A stretch of 64,000 bases of DNA from Dictyoglomus sp. NZ13-RE01 (GCA_002878375.1 NIRF01000006.1:1-64000), one strand, 5' to 3'; counted from the first letter of the stretch, positions 8,410-18,417 are shown. Made by a program: numbers and translations. Notes: generated from the sequence alone by a model not told the origin.

Positions 8410-9984
8410 TCACTCCTTCCAAACTTTATATAATGGCTCGCTTCCAGTTGGGTGAGGAATATAGTTATGCACAGTCTTTTTGGCAACTACTGGAGGCGTT
8501 GTATGAGCTATTATAACCCATGGAGCATCCCTATGAACAATTTCGCAAGCTTTCTCATAAAGTTTTGTTCTCTCCTTTTTATCTGTAATAGTTTGAGCTT
8601 TAACTAAGATCTCGTGAAGCTCATCGGACCTATAAAATGCAATATTCCCAGCACTTCCCTTTACTGCATTATCCTTATCTAATAATACATAGAAGAAGTT
8701 GTCTGGATCTCCATTATCTCCTGTCCATCCTAAGAATGCCATGTCATGCTCACCATTTTCTGTTTTCTGTAAATATGTTCCCCAATCAAAAGTAACAATC
8801 TCTGCATCAATTCCTACAGCCTTTAGATAACCTTGGACTGCCTCTGCCAGCTTCCTTGGTTGTGGATTATAGGGACGAGGAACTGGCATTGCCCATAATG
8901 TAGTCTTAAAACCATTTGGATATCCTGCCTCTTTCAATAATTCTTTAGCTTTTGCAGGATCATATGGATAATCCTCTATTTTATCATTATATCCCCAGAG
9001 AGAAGGAGGAATAGGATTTTTTGCAACCATAGCAAGACCTTTTCCAAAGAAGGCTTCAACCAATGTCTTCTTATTTATGGCATAATTAATGGCAAGTCTT
9101 ACTCTTACATCATCAAAGGGCTTCTTATCCATATTCATAGCTAAGTATCCTACATTCAAACTTGGTCTCAATATAACCTGTAAATTAGGATTTTGTCTTG
9201 CCTTCTCCACATCTTCTGGATTTACTCCATCCATAATGTCTATAGTACCTGCCTCCAATTCCATAAATCTTGCGGAATTGTCTGGAATTGATCTAAAGAT
9301 TATTCTGTCGAGATAAGGGGCACCATCCCAATAATTTTTATTTGCCTCCAAAACTATTTTGTCACCCTTTGTCCAAGATACAAACTTAAAAGCACCTGTA
9401 CCTACAGGATTCTTAAAGAAATCCTCACCATATTTCTTTATAGCTGTTGGACTTGCAATTGCAAAACAAGGCATTGCAAGATTAGAAAGGAATGGAGCAA
9501 GAGGTCTTTCCAAAGTAAATCTAATAGTGTATTTATCAACAACTGTTACTGATTTTACTACTCCTGGGAAGCCACCAAACATATATCCCCAGTACTCAAA
9601 TTCTCCTCCTACATGATAGGGATTTTTCTCATCCATCCATCTATCAAAATTAAATTTTACAGCCTCTGCATCAAAATCTGTCCCATCATGAAATTTTACA
9701 TTTTTCCTTAATCTAAAGGTCCAAACCTTACCATCCTTGGATACTGTCCAAGAAGTTGCCAGGTTTGGAACGACCTCTGTATTATTGGGCTTATATTTCA
9801 CTAATGTATCAAAGATTTGGTGGGTCACCCTTAAAGATTCTCCATCGGTTACATTTATAGGATCAAGCTTAACTGAGTCGCCACCCCTACCAAAGACTAA
9901 AGTACCACCTCTCTTAGGAACAGCGGAGTTTCCCAAGGAAATCAATAGAAAAATCATCATTAAAAAGACTAAAATCTTCCTCAT
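8410..9984 (-). CDS. Extracellular solute-binding protein, family 5 (peptide/oligosaccharide)
   Basis: Captures substrate outside the membrane and feeds the two permeases downstream. A signal peptide covers about residues 1-20 (MRKILVFLMMIFLLISLGNS) with no lipobox Cys, so it is probably cleaved and not lipid-anchored. The SBP_bac_5 fold is evident from GGTLVFGRGGDSVKLDPINV and FRLRKNVKFHDGTDFDAEAV. 524 residues. AAGGAGG lies 9 nt upstream of ATG 9984. In thermophiles this family imports peptides but also cello- or manno-oligosaccharides, so the substrate is open. Confidence 0.93.
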   Translation of the reverse strand: MRKILVFLMMIFLLISLGNSAVPKRGGTLVFGRGGDSVKLDPINVTDGESLRVTHQIFDTLVKYKPNNTEVVPNLATSWTVSKDGKVWTFRLRKNVKFHDGTDFDAEAVKFNFDRWMDEKNPYHVGGEFEYWGYMFGGFPGVVKSVTVVDKYTIRFTLERPLAPFLSNLAMPCFAIASPTAIKKYGEDFFKNPVGTGAFKFVSWTKGDKIVLEANKNYWDGAPYLDRIIFRSIPDNSARFMELEAGTIDIMDGVNPEDVEKARQNPNLQVILRPSLNVGYLAMNMDKKPFDDVRVRLAINYAINKKTLVEAFFGKGLAMVAKNPIPPSLWGYNDKIEDYPYDPAKAKELLKEAGYPNGFKTTLWAMPVPRPYNPQPRKLAEAVQGYLKAVGIDAEIVTFDWGTYLQKTENGEHDMAFLGWTGDNGDPDNFFYVLLDKDNAVKGSAGNIAFYRSDELHEILVKAQTITDKKERTKLYEKACEIVHRDAPWVIIAHTTPPVVAKKTVHNYIPHPTGSEPLYKVWKE

Positions 9985-10044
9985 GGAGAAAAACCTCCTT
10001 GACTAAAGTTTTGGAAAAAGGGTTCTTCCCCCTAATCCCCGCTG

Positions 10045-10062
10045 TGAAGCATCATTGCTTCA
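10045..10062 (-). repeat. Perfect inverted repeat in the binding-protein leader
   Basis: TGAAGCA-4 nt-TGCTTCA lies just downstream of the promoter at 10074-10102, inside the 5' untranslated region. It could be an operator for a sugar or peptide regulator, or a leader hairpin. No T-run follows it, so it is not a convincing coaE terminator. Confidence 0.45.
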
Positions 10063-10073
10063 GGTTAACATTG

Positions 10074-10102
10074 AATATATAAAATAAAAATTAGTTTGTC
10101 AA
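10074..10102 (-). promoter_or_regulatory. Promoter of the peptide transporter operon
   Basis: On the minus strand TTGACA (10097-10102), a 17-nt spacer and TATATT (10074-10079) match the sigma-70 consensus. The -35 box overlaps the last codons of coaE. The predicted leader is about 80 nt. Confidence 0.75.
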
Positions 10103-10690
10103 ACAAATTTTATTGATATATTCGATCCTACTCTCCACCTGTTTAATTGTATTCTCAATGCTTCCTGAGTTGTCAATTACAAAGTGAGCTCTTTTAATCT
10201 TTTCTTCAATAGGGAGTTGAGCCTTTATTCTACTCATGGCGGATTCGTAGGACAAATTATCTCTCTCAATAAGTCTTTCTATCTGTTTTTCTATAGGTGC
10301 ATATACCACCCATATCTCATCAAACCAGTCTGAAATTCCTACTTCAAAGAGAAGAGGAATTTCGAGAGCCAAAATACCTTTTTCTTTTTTCCTTCCTTCT
10401 ATCTCTCTCCTCATTATTTCTAATACTGCAGGATGTACTATACTATTAATTTTCTTTCTATTCTCCTCTGATGAAAACACTAACTCTCCTAATTTTTTTC
10501 TATTTAACTTTTCTCCATCAAAAACTTCATCTCCAAAAGCCTCCCTAATTTTCTTTAAATAATATGGATCTTGATAAAGATTATGCACGATCTCATCTGC
10601 ACTAATTACTTCTATACCTAATCTTCTTAAAATGTTACTTACAAGAGTTTTACCTGTAGCTATTCCTCCCGTTATACCTAAAACAAACAT
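10091..10690 (-). CDS. coaE: Dephospho-CoA kinase
   Basis: Phosphorylates the ribose 3'-OH of dephospho-CoA, the last step of CoA synthesis. The P-loop GGIATGKT lies at residues 8-15, followed by the family block VISADEIVHNLY and the lid-region EIPLLFE. 199 residues, typical. It begins 1 nt after polA, a pairing also seen in other bacteria, and is probably cotranscribed with it. Confidence 0.95.
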   Translation of the reverse strand: MFVLGITGGIATGKTLVSNILRRLGIEVISADEIVHNLYQDPYYLKKIREAFGDEVFDGEKLNRKKLGELVFSSEENRKKINSIVHPAVLEIMRREIEGRKKEKGILALEIPLLFEVGISDWFDEIWVVYAPIEKQIERLIERDNLSYESAMSRIKAQLPIEEKIKRAHFVIDNSGSIENTIKQVESRIEYINKICLTN

Positions 10691-10691
10691 A

Positions 10692-13271
10692 TCACTTTAG
10701 CTCCGCCCAATTTTTCCCAATAGAGATATCTACTTTAAGGGGAACAGATAATTTTATTACATTCTCCATTTTTTCTTTTGCCATTCCTCCTACGTATTCA
10801 ACCTCCTCTTCTGGACATTCCAAGATTAGCTCATCATGAATCTGTAGTATTATTCTTGATCTTAAATTTCTTTCCTCTATCTCTTTATAGATTTCTATCA
10901 TGCTTAACTTAATAATATCTGCACAAGTTCCCTGTATAGGAGAGTTTATTGCAATTCTTTCAGAAAGCTGTCTTAATTGTTTATTTGCACTATTTATTTC
11001 AGGAATATATCTTTTCCTCCCAAATAGTGTTTTCACATAGCCTTTTTCTCGAGCAATATTCAAACTTTCTTGAATATACTTGTAAACATTAGGATAATGC
11101 TCAAAGTATTTATTTATAAATCTCTCACACTCTTCTACAGGAAGTCCCGTAGTCTCAGAAAGCCCCTTTGGAGTTATCCCATAAATAATGCCAAAATTTA
11201 CTGCTTTTGCCTTTGATCGCAAAGTATCATCTACCATATCTTCAGGTATATTAAAGATCTCACTGGCTGTCTTCCTATGTATATCTTTATTTTCTAAAAA
11301 AGCGGAAATTAGCTTTTCTTCCTGGGATAAATGAGCCAAAATTCTTAGCTCAATTTGGGAATAATCCAAAGAGATAAAGTAATAACCATCTTCTGGAATA
11401 AAGGCTCTTCTTATCTTCTTTCCTTCCTCACTTCTTATAGGTATATTTTGCAAGTTAGGTTCACTACTACTTAATCTTCCTGTTGATGTGCCTGTGGGGT
11501 TAAAACTGCTATGAAGCCTTTTCGTATGTGGATTTATAAGCTCAGGTATAGAATCCACATATGTACTTTTTAATTTATAAAACTCTCTATATTCAAGTAT
11601 TTTATCAATGATGGGATGGACATTCCTAAGCTCCTGCAGAGCGTCCTGAGATGTGGAATATCCAGTTTTCCCTTTCTTCTTTGCTGGTAGCTTCAACCTT
11701 TCATATAAAACCTCTGAAAGCTGTTTAGGAGAGTTTAGATTAAATCTGGTCCCTGCCATGTCGTATATCTCTTCTTCTAATTTCTTAATCCTCTCCTCCC
11801 ATTCCCTTGATAGACTTTGTATATATGTCAAATCTACTTTTATACCAGTTTTTTCCATGCTACTCAGTACAGGTATTAAAGGTATCTCTATATAAAAGAA
11901 GACCTTATCAAGCTCCTCTTGAATTAATCGCTTTTCTAAGATATCTTTCAAAGATATAAGATAGCCTGCCTGAACCTGTGGAGGAGATTTTGTATCTCCA
12001 AAATACTCTCCTATAAGGATAGGGAGTGAATGATTTTGTCTCTCAGGATTTAGTAAGTAAGAGGCAATACTTACATCAAAAACCTCTCCTTTTATTTTTG
12101 ATGGAAATAATACCAAGTCCTTTTGTATATAAGAACCTATTTTTTTTATTCTTTCATCTTGAAATATCTTATTTATATCTTCTTTATACCTTTCCAAGTC
12201 AAGAGTATTTAAATAAAATCCTTCCCTATCCTTTATCGAGAAGGATAATCCCTCAATATTTTTCTCTCCACAAAACTTAAAAGCAAAAACCCCCTCCCTC
12301 AAAGAAACTTCATAAATGTTTTCAGGAGGAGAGGCTAAAATGATCTGTGTAGTAGTCTTAATTTCAGGGAATATCTTTGATATTAGACTTCTCATTTCAA
12401 ATCTTTCCAAGAAATTTAAAACTTCCTCTTTTTTAAGATCCTCCTTATCAAAAGGTCTTAAAACAATCTTCTTAGGAATGATCTGTAAAGTTACTAAGTT
12501 GAAATTCCTCTCTATGACGTTCCAATTCTCTTCTATAGCCTTTTTAGTGCCTTCATCCAATTCTTTAAGCTTTACCTTCAAAGTATCCTTTGATGATACT
12601 TTTTCCAATATTTTTATAGCCTTCTTAGGACCTATTCCAGGTACTCCTGGAATATTATCAGAGTTATCCCCCACAAGAACTTTATACAAAGGAATTTTGG
12701 AAGGATGAACCCCAAATCTCTCTTTAACCTTATCTATATCGTAAATAATGAACTCAGTGATTCCTTTTTGGGGATGAATTAGAAAGCAATTTTCAGAGAC
12801 TAATTGGAGAAGATCTAAATCTCCTGATATTATGTATACCTTTTTGTCCTTATTTTGATAAACCAAAGTGGCAATTAAATCATCAGCTTCAAATCCAGGT
12901 TCTTCTATTATAGGAATATTAACAAGTCTTAAAAATTCCCTAATCCATGGAATTTGCCTTTTTAAATCATCCCCTATAGCAGGTCTCTGTGCCTTGTATT
13001 CTTTATAAATCCTGTGTCTAAAAGTGGGCTGAGGTAGATCAAAGGCGGAAACAATATAGTCAGGTTTAAAATAGTCAATAGCATTGAGAAGAATTCGAAT
13101 AAAGCCATAAAGAGCATTAGTCATCTCTCCATTTTTTGTTTTTAGAGAAGGAAGAGCATAATATACCCTATAAATTATGCTGGATGCATCAATGGCAAGA
13201 ATCTTCTCTTCCTTCTTCTCCTCAATTAATTCCCAAAGACTTTTCTGCTCCATAAATTTATTGATGTCCAA
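10692..13271 (-). CDS. polA: DNA polymerase I, probably without proofreading
   Basis: Repair and Okazaki-fragment polymerase of 859 residues. Order: 5'-3' exonuclease domain (about 20-300), a degenerate 3'-5' exonuclease domain (about 310-470), then the polymerase. Motif A DYSQIELRIL starts at Asp636, motif B KAVNFGIIYG is near 690, and motif C HDE is at about 812-814. The proofreading motif that normally reads FDTE reads FAFKFCG here, so the metal ligands are gone, as in Taq polymerase. The start is uncertain: TTG 13271 or ATG 13253; neither has a clear Shine-Dalgarno site. Confidence 0.95.
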   Translation of the reverse strand: MDINKFMEQKSLWELIEEKKEEKILAIDASSIIYRVYYALPSLKTKNGEMTNALYGFIRILLNAIDYFKPDYIVSAFDLPQPTFRHRIYKEYKAQRPAIGDDLKRQIPWIREFLRLVNIPIIEEPGFEADDLIATLVYQNKDKKVYIISGDLDLLQLVSENCFLIHPQKGITEFIIYDIDKVKERFGVHPSKIPLYKVLVGDNSDNIPGVPGIGPKKAIKILEKVSSKDTLKVKLKELDEGTKKAIEENWNVIERNFNLVTLQIIPKKIVLRPFDKEDLKKEEVLNFLERFEMRSLISKIFPEIKTTTQIILASPPENIYEVSLREGVFAFKFCGEKNIEGLSFSIKDREGFYLNTLDLERYKEDINKIFQDERIKKIGSYIQKDLVLFPSKIKGEVFDVSIASYLLNPERQNHSLPILIGEYFGDTKSPPQVQAGYLISLKDILEKRLIQEELDKVFFYIEIPLIPVLSSMEKTGIKVDLTYIQSLSREWEERIKKLEEEIYDMAGTRFNLNSPKQLSEVLYERLKLPAKKKGKTGYSTSQDALQELRNVHPIIDKILEYREFYKLKSTYVDSIPELINPHTKRLHSSFNPTGTSTGRLSSSEPNLQNIPIRSEEGKKIRRAFIPEDGYYFISLDYSQIELRILAHLSQEEKLISAFLENKDIHRKTASEIFNIPEDMVDDTLRSKAKAVNFGIIYGITPKGLSETTGLPVEECERFINKYFEHYPNVYKYIQESLNIAREKGYVKTLFGRKRYIPEINSANKQLRQLSERIAINSPIQGTCADIIKLSMIEIYKEIEERNLRSRIILQIHDELILECPEEEVEYVGGMAKEKMENVIKLSVPLKVDISIGKNWAELK

Positions 13272-13299
13272 ACTTTTTAGGAATTATCATATTATTGTA

Positions 13300-13329
13300 A
13301 TTTTACATCTTAACAAAAAATATTTTCAA
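13300..13329 (-). promoter_or_regulatory. Predicted polA-coaE promoter
   Basis: On the minus strand TTGAAA (13324-13329), an 18-nt spacer and TAAAAT (13300-13305). It overlaps the divergent promoter of the Xre gene, so the two could be mutually exclusive or jointly regulated. Confidence 0.5.
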
Positions 13330-13338
13330 GTTTAAAAT
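13310..13338 (+). promoter_or_regulatory. Predicted leaderless promoter of the Xre operon
   Basis: TTAACA (13310-13315), a 17-nt spacer and TAAAAT (13333-13338). The ATG begins 8 nt past the -10 box, where transcription should start, and no Shine-Dalgarno sequence is present. Confidence 0.6.
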
Positions 13339-13345
13339 TATTACT

Positions 13346-13669
13346 ATGGACGTGGGGAAAAAGATTAAAAAATTACGAAAAGAAAGGAGAATGACCTTAG
13401 AAGAACTCTCCAAAAAGACAGGTCTTTCTCTATCCTATTTATCACTAATAGAAAGAGGGCTGAAAAATCCATCCTTAAAAGCTCTTCAGAAAATTGCAGA
13501 TAGTTTTGGAATAAGCCCTGTCCTTTTATTCTCATCAGAGGATTTTCATATGACCTTGGAATCCTTTTTGAGGAATAATACAAGACTTAATGAGGAAGAA
13601 ATAAAAATGGTAATACAGATTATAGAGTCTTTAGAAAAGAGTAAAGATACTTCAAAATCTGAGAAATAA
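13346..13669 (+). CDS. Xre-family HTH regulator
   Basis: A 107-residue protein with a Cro/C1 helix-turn-helix at residues 4-60: IKKLRKERRMTLEELSKKTG, then LSLSYLSLIERGLKNPSLKAL. The C-terminal 45 residues look helical (MVIQIIESLEKSK) and may dimerise. It is the first gene of a probable 10-kb operon, 13 nt before the large TPR protein, and its promoter overlaps that of polA. It could be an autoregulator. Target and signal are not apparent. It lacks a ribosome binding site. Confidence 0.85.
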   Translation: MDVGKKIKKLRKERRMTLEELSKKTGLSLSYLSLIERGLKNPSLKALQKIADSFGISPVLLFSSEDFHMTLESFLRNNTRLNEEEIKMVIQIIESLEKSKDTSKSEK

Positions 13670-13682
13670 TTGGGGTGGAAAA

Positions 13683-16600
13683 ATGAGGAAAAAATACTTA
13701 TTGATTTTCTCCTTAATTCTATGTTTAATAATCTTTCCTCTTTTCGCCCAAACAAAGCCTGATCCATGGAAAGTCCTATTAAACAATGAATGGGATTTAG
13801 CCAAGAATATTTTTCTTTCCCAAGAAGATTATCTCTCTCATATTGGTCTATCAATAATGGAGATTTTAGAGGATAATCCCCAAAATTCTTGGGATCATTG
13901 GGAAAGAGCAATAAATCTAAACCCAATATCCTTCTGGCACAATATCATAGGACTTTTAGGGAAAGACTACTGGCAAGATTTAGGGAAAACTTCTTACTTT
14001 GCAAAGCTTTTAGGTGAGTTTAGGGAAAGGGCAGACTATTTGGATTTTCTTTATTGGAAAGGTTTAAACAGTATATGGGATATAGAAAGATTACATGATT
14101 TTATAAAAGAGAAGGGCATCATAAGTGACTGGATGATAATTGGTCCCTTTGATAATGTTGGCAATTCTGGATTTTATAAGGAATATCCTCCAGAAAAAGA
14201 AATAAATTTTGAAAAGAGCTATATAGGTAAGGGGGGAATAGAAGTAAAGTGGTTTAGTCCCAAATTTTCCCCCAAAAATGGATATGTTAACCTATATAAT
14301 CTTTTTTATCATACAGAGTGGAGTGTTGCTTATGCTCTAAATTATATCTATATACCTAAAAACTTAGAGGTTTTAATCAATATAGGCAGTTCTGATAGTA
14401 TAAGCTTATGGATTGATGACTATCCTTGCCTTAGAGAGGACGCAAAAAGAAGCTCCTTTTTTGGTCAAAATATTTTAAGAGTTAAACTTTCTGAGGGATG
14501 GCACAAATTCCTTTTAAAAGTGGCAAGTTCTGATGGAGACTGGGGCTTTTTCTTTTCCCTATTAGACTCATCTAAAAAGCCTATTGATGGTATTAAAGTC
14601 TCAAAAGAACCTCAAAATTATCCGAAGAAAATTTTAGATTTTAAAGAGGAAAATCCAGAGCTTTCTTTAGCAAAGGAAATAAGCTATATGCCTGCATATT
14701 ATACCTTTGCAGGATACTTTCTAACCGAGAAGGGTTTATATAGTAAAGCAGAAAATCTACTTAATATGGCATTAAAAATTATTCCAGATTCTGCAATAAC
14801 AAAGTACTTCTTAGGAAGACTGTATCTAAAAATAGGAAAGGAAGAAGAGGGAAAAAGATTAATTAGTGAGGCTGTAGAAAAAATACCATTTCTTTCAGAA
14901 GCATATACTTATCTTGCTTTTTATAGCTATAGTTTTGGAAGATATGAGGAATCTATATCTTATCTAAAAAATGCTTTAAATATAAATCCTAATGCCTTCT
15001 TTGCAAGGGATATTCTCGCAAGAATTTATTTAAGCAAAAGATGGCTAAAAGAGGCAGATGAACAAATAAAATTCTTTGAGGCTAAATACAAGGACAGTCT
15101 ATTAAAAGATTACCTAAGGGGAAGATGGTATGAAGCCCTGAAACAGTATAATAATGCTTTAGAAAAATATGGAAGCATAATTGAAAAAGATAAAGAATAT
15201 AATGAGGGATTATATGCTTACTATTATTTAGCGAAAAATCTCGGAAAATGGGAGATATCAGAAAATATTCTCAACTTCTTAGAAGAAAAGGATCCATGGG
15301 ATGTATGGGCCTATTTAGAAAAGGCGGATATACTTATAGCAAAAGATGAGAAAGAAAAAGCCCTTGAACTAATCTCCTCCTCTATAGACATTTCCCCTTA
15401 TTATCCAGAACTTTACTATACTCTTGGGGATATTTTACATCTAAAAGGAGAAAAGGATAAAGCCATTGAAAATTATGAAAAGGCGTTAGACTTAGAGCCT
15501 GGATACCAAAATTTAAGGGAGTACTTATCTTATCTTAGAGAGGAGACCATTTCTCCTCCCGACATATCCTCATGCCTAAAACAGCAAATACCAATAGAAT
15601 ATTCAGACTTCCCCGCTGTTATCCTTTTAGATGAGCAAAGAAGAATCGTCCATAAAGATGGTTCCTGCACCAATGTTTACCATAGTATTATAAAGGTTCA
15701 AAATGATAAAGGCAAAGAAAGATATGGAGAATTTACCATAGATTATGATTCAAGTTTTGAATCTGTTAGGATATTAAGGGCAAGAACTATTAAACCGAAT
15801 GGAGAGGAATTGGAAGCGGTATCTATAAAAGATTATGCAGTTTTCGAAGATTATCCTCTCTATACAGATCAAAGACAAATTGTAATATCCATGCCAGGAT
15901 TAGAACCTGGAGCTATTATTGAATGCTTCTATATAGTAGAGGAATATACAAGAAGTGTATTAGGAAAGGAGTTTCAAGATGTCCACTTCTTCCAATGGCA
16001 GGACCCAATACTTCTAAGTAGATATCAACTTAAAGTACCTCAAAATATAAGCTTTAGATATAGGACATATAATGTGAATTTGGAACCTAAAATAGAGAAA
16101 GAGGGAGAGTATGTAACTTATACATGGGAATACAAAAACGTGCCTCCTTTAATTCCAGAGCCATACATGCCTTATTATGCCAATTTACTTGCTCAGCTTT
16201 GGATAACCACATACAAAGATTGGGATACATTGGCAGATTGGGTTGCTGGCATCTCCTATCCTCAAATGAGACCTAATAAGGCTATTGAGGACAAAGTAAA
16301 AGAACTTACTGAAAACAAGAAAACAAGATTAGAAAAAATAAAAGCCATTTACTATTATGTAATATCACAGATAAGATATGTGGGATTGGAGTATGGAATA
16401 AGAGGACTTCTTCCCCATCAGGCGGAAGAAATATTTAAAGTAAAGTATGGAGACTGCAAAGATAAATCGGTCCTACTTATAACTATGCTGAGGTTAGCAG
16501 GAATTGAGTCTTATTATACCCTCGTAAATACAAAGTTTTCCACATCATTAAAGAAAGAACTCCCAGGATTTCAATTTGATCATGCAATCTGTGCTGTACC

Positions 16601-17384
16601 TATGGGAAAAGATTTCCTCTTTTTAGACGGTACAGCAGAAGATACTCCTTTAGGAGAAGTACCCATTATGGATCAGGGATGTGATGCCATGATCATTAAA
16701 GATGATGGAAGCTATATTTTTACCACAATTCCCCAAAGCAAGCCAGAAGATAATAAGAGAGCATATAAAGTTTATTTAAATGTGGATGAAGAAGGAGTTT
16801 TAGAAGGGGATGTAGATATAGAGTATAGAGGGATTTTTGCAGTTTACACAAGATGGAACTATAAATCCTCTTCTTCCATTGAGAAGGAAGAGTCACTTAT
16901 AGAAAGCTTAAATTATAAATTTCCTGGCTCATCCCTTACAAAATGGTCCATGGATAATTTAGATGACTTAGATTCATCTGTATATGTAAAACTTACCTTT
17001 AAAAACAATAAATATGTCAAAAAGGACAATATATACTTAAACCCTGTAATATTCACTCCTCTCACATCCGCAGTAGAAGTAAGCAAACCTGAAAGGAGAT
17101 ATCCCATTAATTACCACTATCCCTATGAAGAGAATGAAGAGGTAGAAATCAGAATAGATGAGAGTTTCTCCATTAGCTCTCTTCCTAAGGATATTTCTAT
17201 AAAATCTCCTTGGGTTACTTATGAAAGAAAAGTAGAAAAAGAAGGAAACATAGTTAGAATTAAAAGGGTCTTTAGATTAGAAAAAACAGAGATTCCACTG
17301 GAAGAATATAAGTCTTATAAAGAAGTGATGGAACAGATCTTAAAATTGGACCAGGAAGTAATTATAGGAAGTAAAAGAAAATAA
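13683..17384 (+). CDS. Exported TPR protein with DUF3857 and transglutaminase-like domains
   Basis: 1233 residues. A signal peptide covers about 1-22 (YLLIFSLILCLIIFPLFAQ). Residues about 135-320 look like a beta-sandwich of the carbohydrate-binding kind (WMIIGPFDN..., LWIDDYPCLR, GWHKFLLKVASSDG). About 335-620 holds TPR repeats. DUF3857 follows (VYHSIIKVQND, RARTIKPNGEELEA). The transglutaminase-like core has an intact triad: Cys925 in YGDCKDKS, His967 in FDHAICAV and Asp982 in FLDGTAED. The C-terminal region is beta-rich. Such proteins are common but poorly characterised; a role in peptide or envelope processing is inference. The next genes are three peptidases. Confidence 0.85.
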   Translation: MRKKYLLIFSLILCLIIFPLFAQTKPDPWKVLLNNEWDLAKNIFLSQEDYLSHIGLSIMEILEDNPQNSWDHWERAINLNPISFWHNIIGLLGKDYWQDLGKTSYFAKLLGEFRERADYLDFLYWKGLNSIWDIERLHDFIKEKGIISDWMIIGPFDNVGNSGFYKEYPPEKEINFEKSYIGKGGIEVKWFSPKFSPKNGYVNLYNLFYHTEWSVAYALNYIYIPKNLEVLINIGSSDSISLWIDDYPCLREDAKRSSFFGQNILRVKLSEGWHKFLLKVASSDGDWGFFFSLLDSSKKPIDGIKVSKEPQNYPKKILDFKEENPELSLAKEISYMPAYYTFAGYFLTEKGLYSKAENLLNMALKIIPDSAITKYFLGRLYLKIGKEEEGKRLISEAVEKIPFLSEAYTYLAFYSYSFGRYEESISYLKNALNINPNAFFARDILARIYLSKRWLKEADEQIKFFEAKYKDSLLKDYLRGRWYEALKQYNNALEKYGSIIEKDKEYNEGLYAYYYLAKNLGKWEISENILNFLEEKDPWDVWAYLEKADILIAKDEKEKALELISSSIDISPYYPELYYTLGDILHLKGEKDKAIENYEKALDLEPGYQNLREYLSYLREETISPPDISSCLKQQIPIEYSDFPAVILLDEQRRIVHKDGSCTNVYHSIIKVQNDKGKERYGEFTIDYDSSFESVRILRARTIKPNGEELEAVSIKDYAVFEDYPLYTDQRQIVISMPGLEPGAIIECFYIVEEYTRSVLGKEFQDVHFFQWQDPILLSRYQLKVPQNISFRYRTYNVNLEPKIEKEGEYVTYTWEYKNVPPLIPEPYMPYYANLLAQLWITTYKDWDTLADWVAGISYPQMRPNKAIEDKVKELTENKKTRLEKIKAIYYYVISQIRYVGLEYGIRGLLPHQAEEIFKVKYGDCKDKSVLLITMLRLAGIESYYTLVNTKFSTSLKKELPGFQFDHAICAVPMGKDFLFLDGTAEDTPLGEVPIMDQGCDAMIIKDDGSYIFTTIPQSKPEDNKRAYKVYLNVDEEGVLEGDVDIEYRGIFAVYTRWNYKSSSSIEKEESLIESLNYKFPGSSLTKWSMDNLDDLDSSVYVKLTFKNNKYVKKDNIYLNPVIFTPLTSAVEVSKPERRYPINYHYPYEENEEVEIRIDESFSISSLPKDISIKSPWVTYERKVEKEGNIVRIKRVFRLEKTEIPLEEYKSYKEVMEQILKLDQEVIIGSKRK

Positions 17385-17406
17385 AAATTGAAAGGAGGTT
17401 GAATAA

Positions 17407-18417
17407 TTGGATATTGTTGAGGTTTTAAAAAATCTGTCCTCATTAGATGGTCCTTCTGGTTATGAATTTAGAGTTACAAATTATATTAAGCAGATTGCTA
17501 ACAAGCTAAACAAGGTAAAGGTTGAAGAAGATGCACAAGGAAACTTAATTGTAAATAAGGAAGGAAAAGGCAAAAAAATTGCAGTTTTTGCCCATGTAGA
17601 TGAAATTGGATTTGTATTAACAAAGAAGGAAGAAGGGACCTTTTTCCGTTTTTCCACCTTTGGTGGCATAGACCCAAAAGTAGTTATCTCCCAAAGACTT
17701 AGATTTTACACAAGGAATGGAGAGATAGCCTACGGAGCTGTAGGGATGTTGGAGCCTCATCTACAGACTCCAGAAACAAGAAAACAAATTCCCACCCTTG
17801 ATAGCCTCTTTATAGATATGATGGATGATGCGGACAAAGTAAATATAGGTGATATAGGCACCTTTTCCTCTGAGCCACTAATATTAAATGAGAAATACTT
17901 ATCAGGTAAAGCCTTAGACAATAGAGCAAGTTGTGCAGTTCTTTTATATACATTAGAATTATTAGATGAATTTATTTCAAAGTCTGAAAGTTACTTTATA
18001 TTTAATGTAAGAGAGGAAGATGGAGCCCCAGGAGTAAAGGGTCCAGCATATAGAATAAAGCCAGATCTCGCCATTGTTTTAGATGTTACCCATGGGGATG
18101 TTGCCCGTCCCGGATATCCAAAGATTGAAACAGGGAAAGGACCTGTCTTTGATATTGGTCCTGTTATCTCCCAGGAACATTTAGAAAGGTTGAAAACTTG
18201 TGCAGAAAAAATCTCTGTTAATTATCAGATAGAACCATCAGGAGCTATTAGTTATACAGATACCGATATAGTTTTGATAACAAAGGGAGGAATCCCTACA
18301 ATCCTTGTTTCAATCCCTCTAAGATACATGCATACTCCTTATGAAGTTGTTCATATAAAAGATTTAGAAGAAACTGCAAGATTACTTGCCTATTTTATAG
18401 CAAGAGGAGGTGAATAA
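17407..18417 (+). CDS. M42 family aminopeptidase, copy 1
   Basis: Dinuclear metallo-aminopeptidase of the glutamyl aminopeptidase/endoglucanase M family, usually a large cytosolic tetrahedral complex. Metal and catalytic motifs: AHVDEIGF, ALDNR, VREEDG, LDVTHGD and the C-terminal YMHTPYEVVH. The usual VQEE reads VREE. The start is TTG 17407, 8 nt after AGGAGG; there is no in-frame ATG nearby. It is the most divergent of three adjacent paralogues and overlaps none. Confidence 0.92.
   Translation: MDIVEVLKNLSSLDGPSGYEFRVTNYIKQIANKLNKVKVEEDAQGNLIVNKEGKGKKIAVFAHVDEIGFVLTKKEEGTFFRFSTFGGIDPKVVISQRLRFYTRNGEIAYGAVGMLEPHLQTPETRKQIPTLDSLFIDMMDDADKVNIGDIGTFSSEPLILNEKYLSGKALDNRASCAVLLYTLELLDEFISKSESYFIFNVREEDGAPGVKGPAYRIKPDLAIVLDVTHGDVARPGYPKIETGKGPVFDIGPVISQEHLERLKTCAEKISVNYQIEPSGAISYTDTDIVLITKGGIPTILVSIPLRYMHTPYEVVHIKDLEETARLLAYFIARGGE

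Noticed and set aside
10016..10062. Terminator after coaE
   Set aside because: The repeat TGAAGCA/TGCTTCA lacks a T-run, and the nearby AGGG/CCCT stem is only 4 bp.
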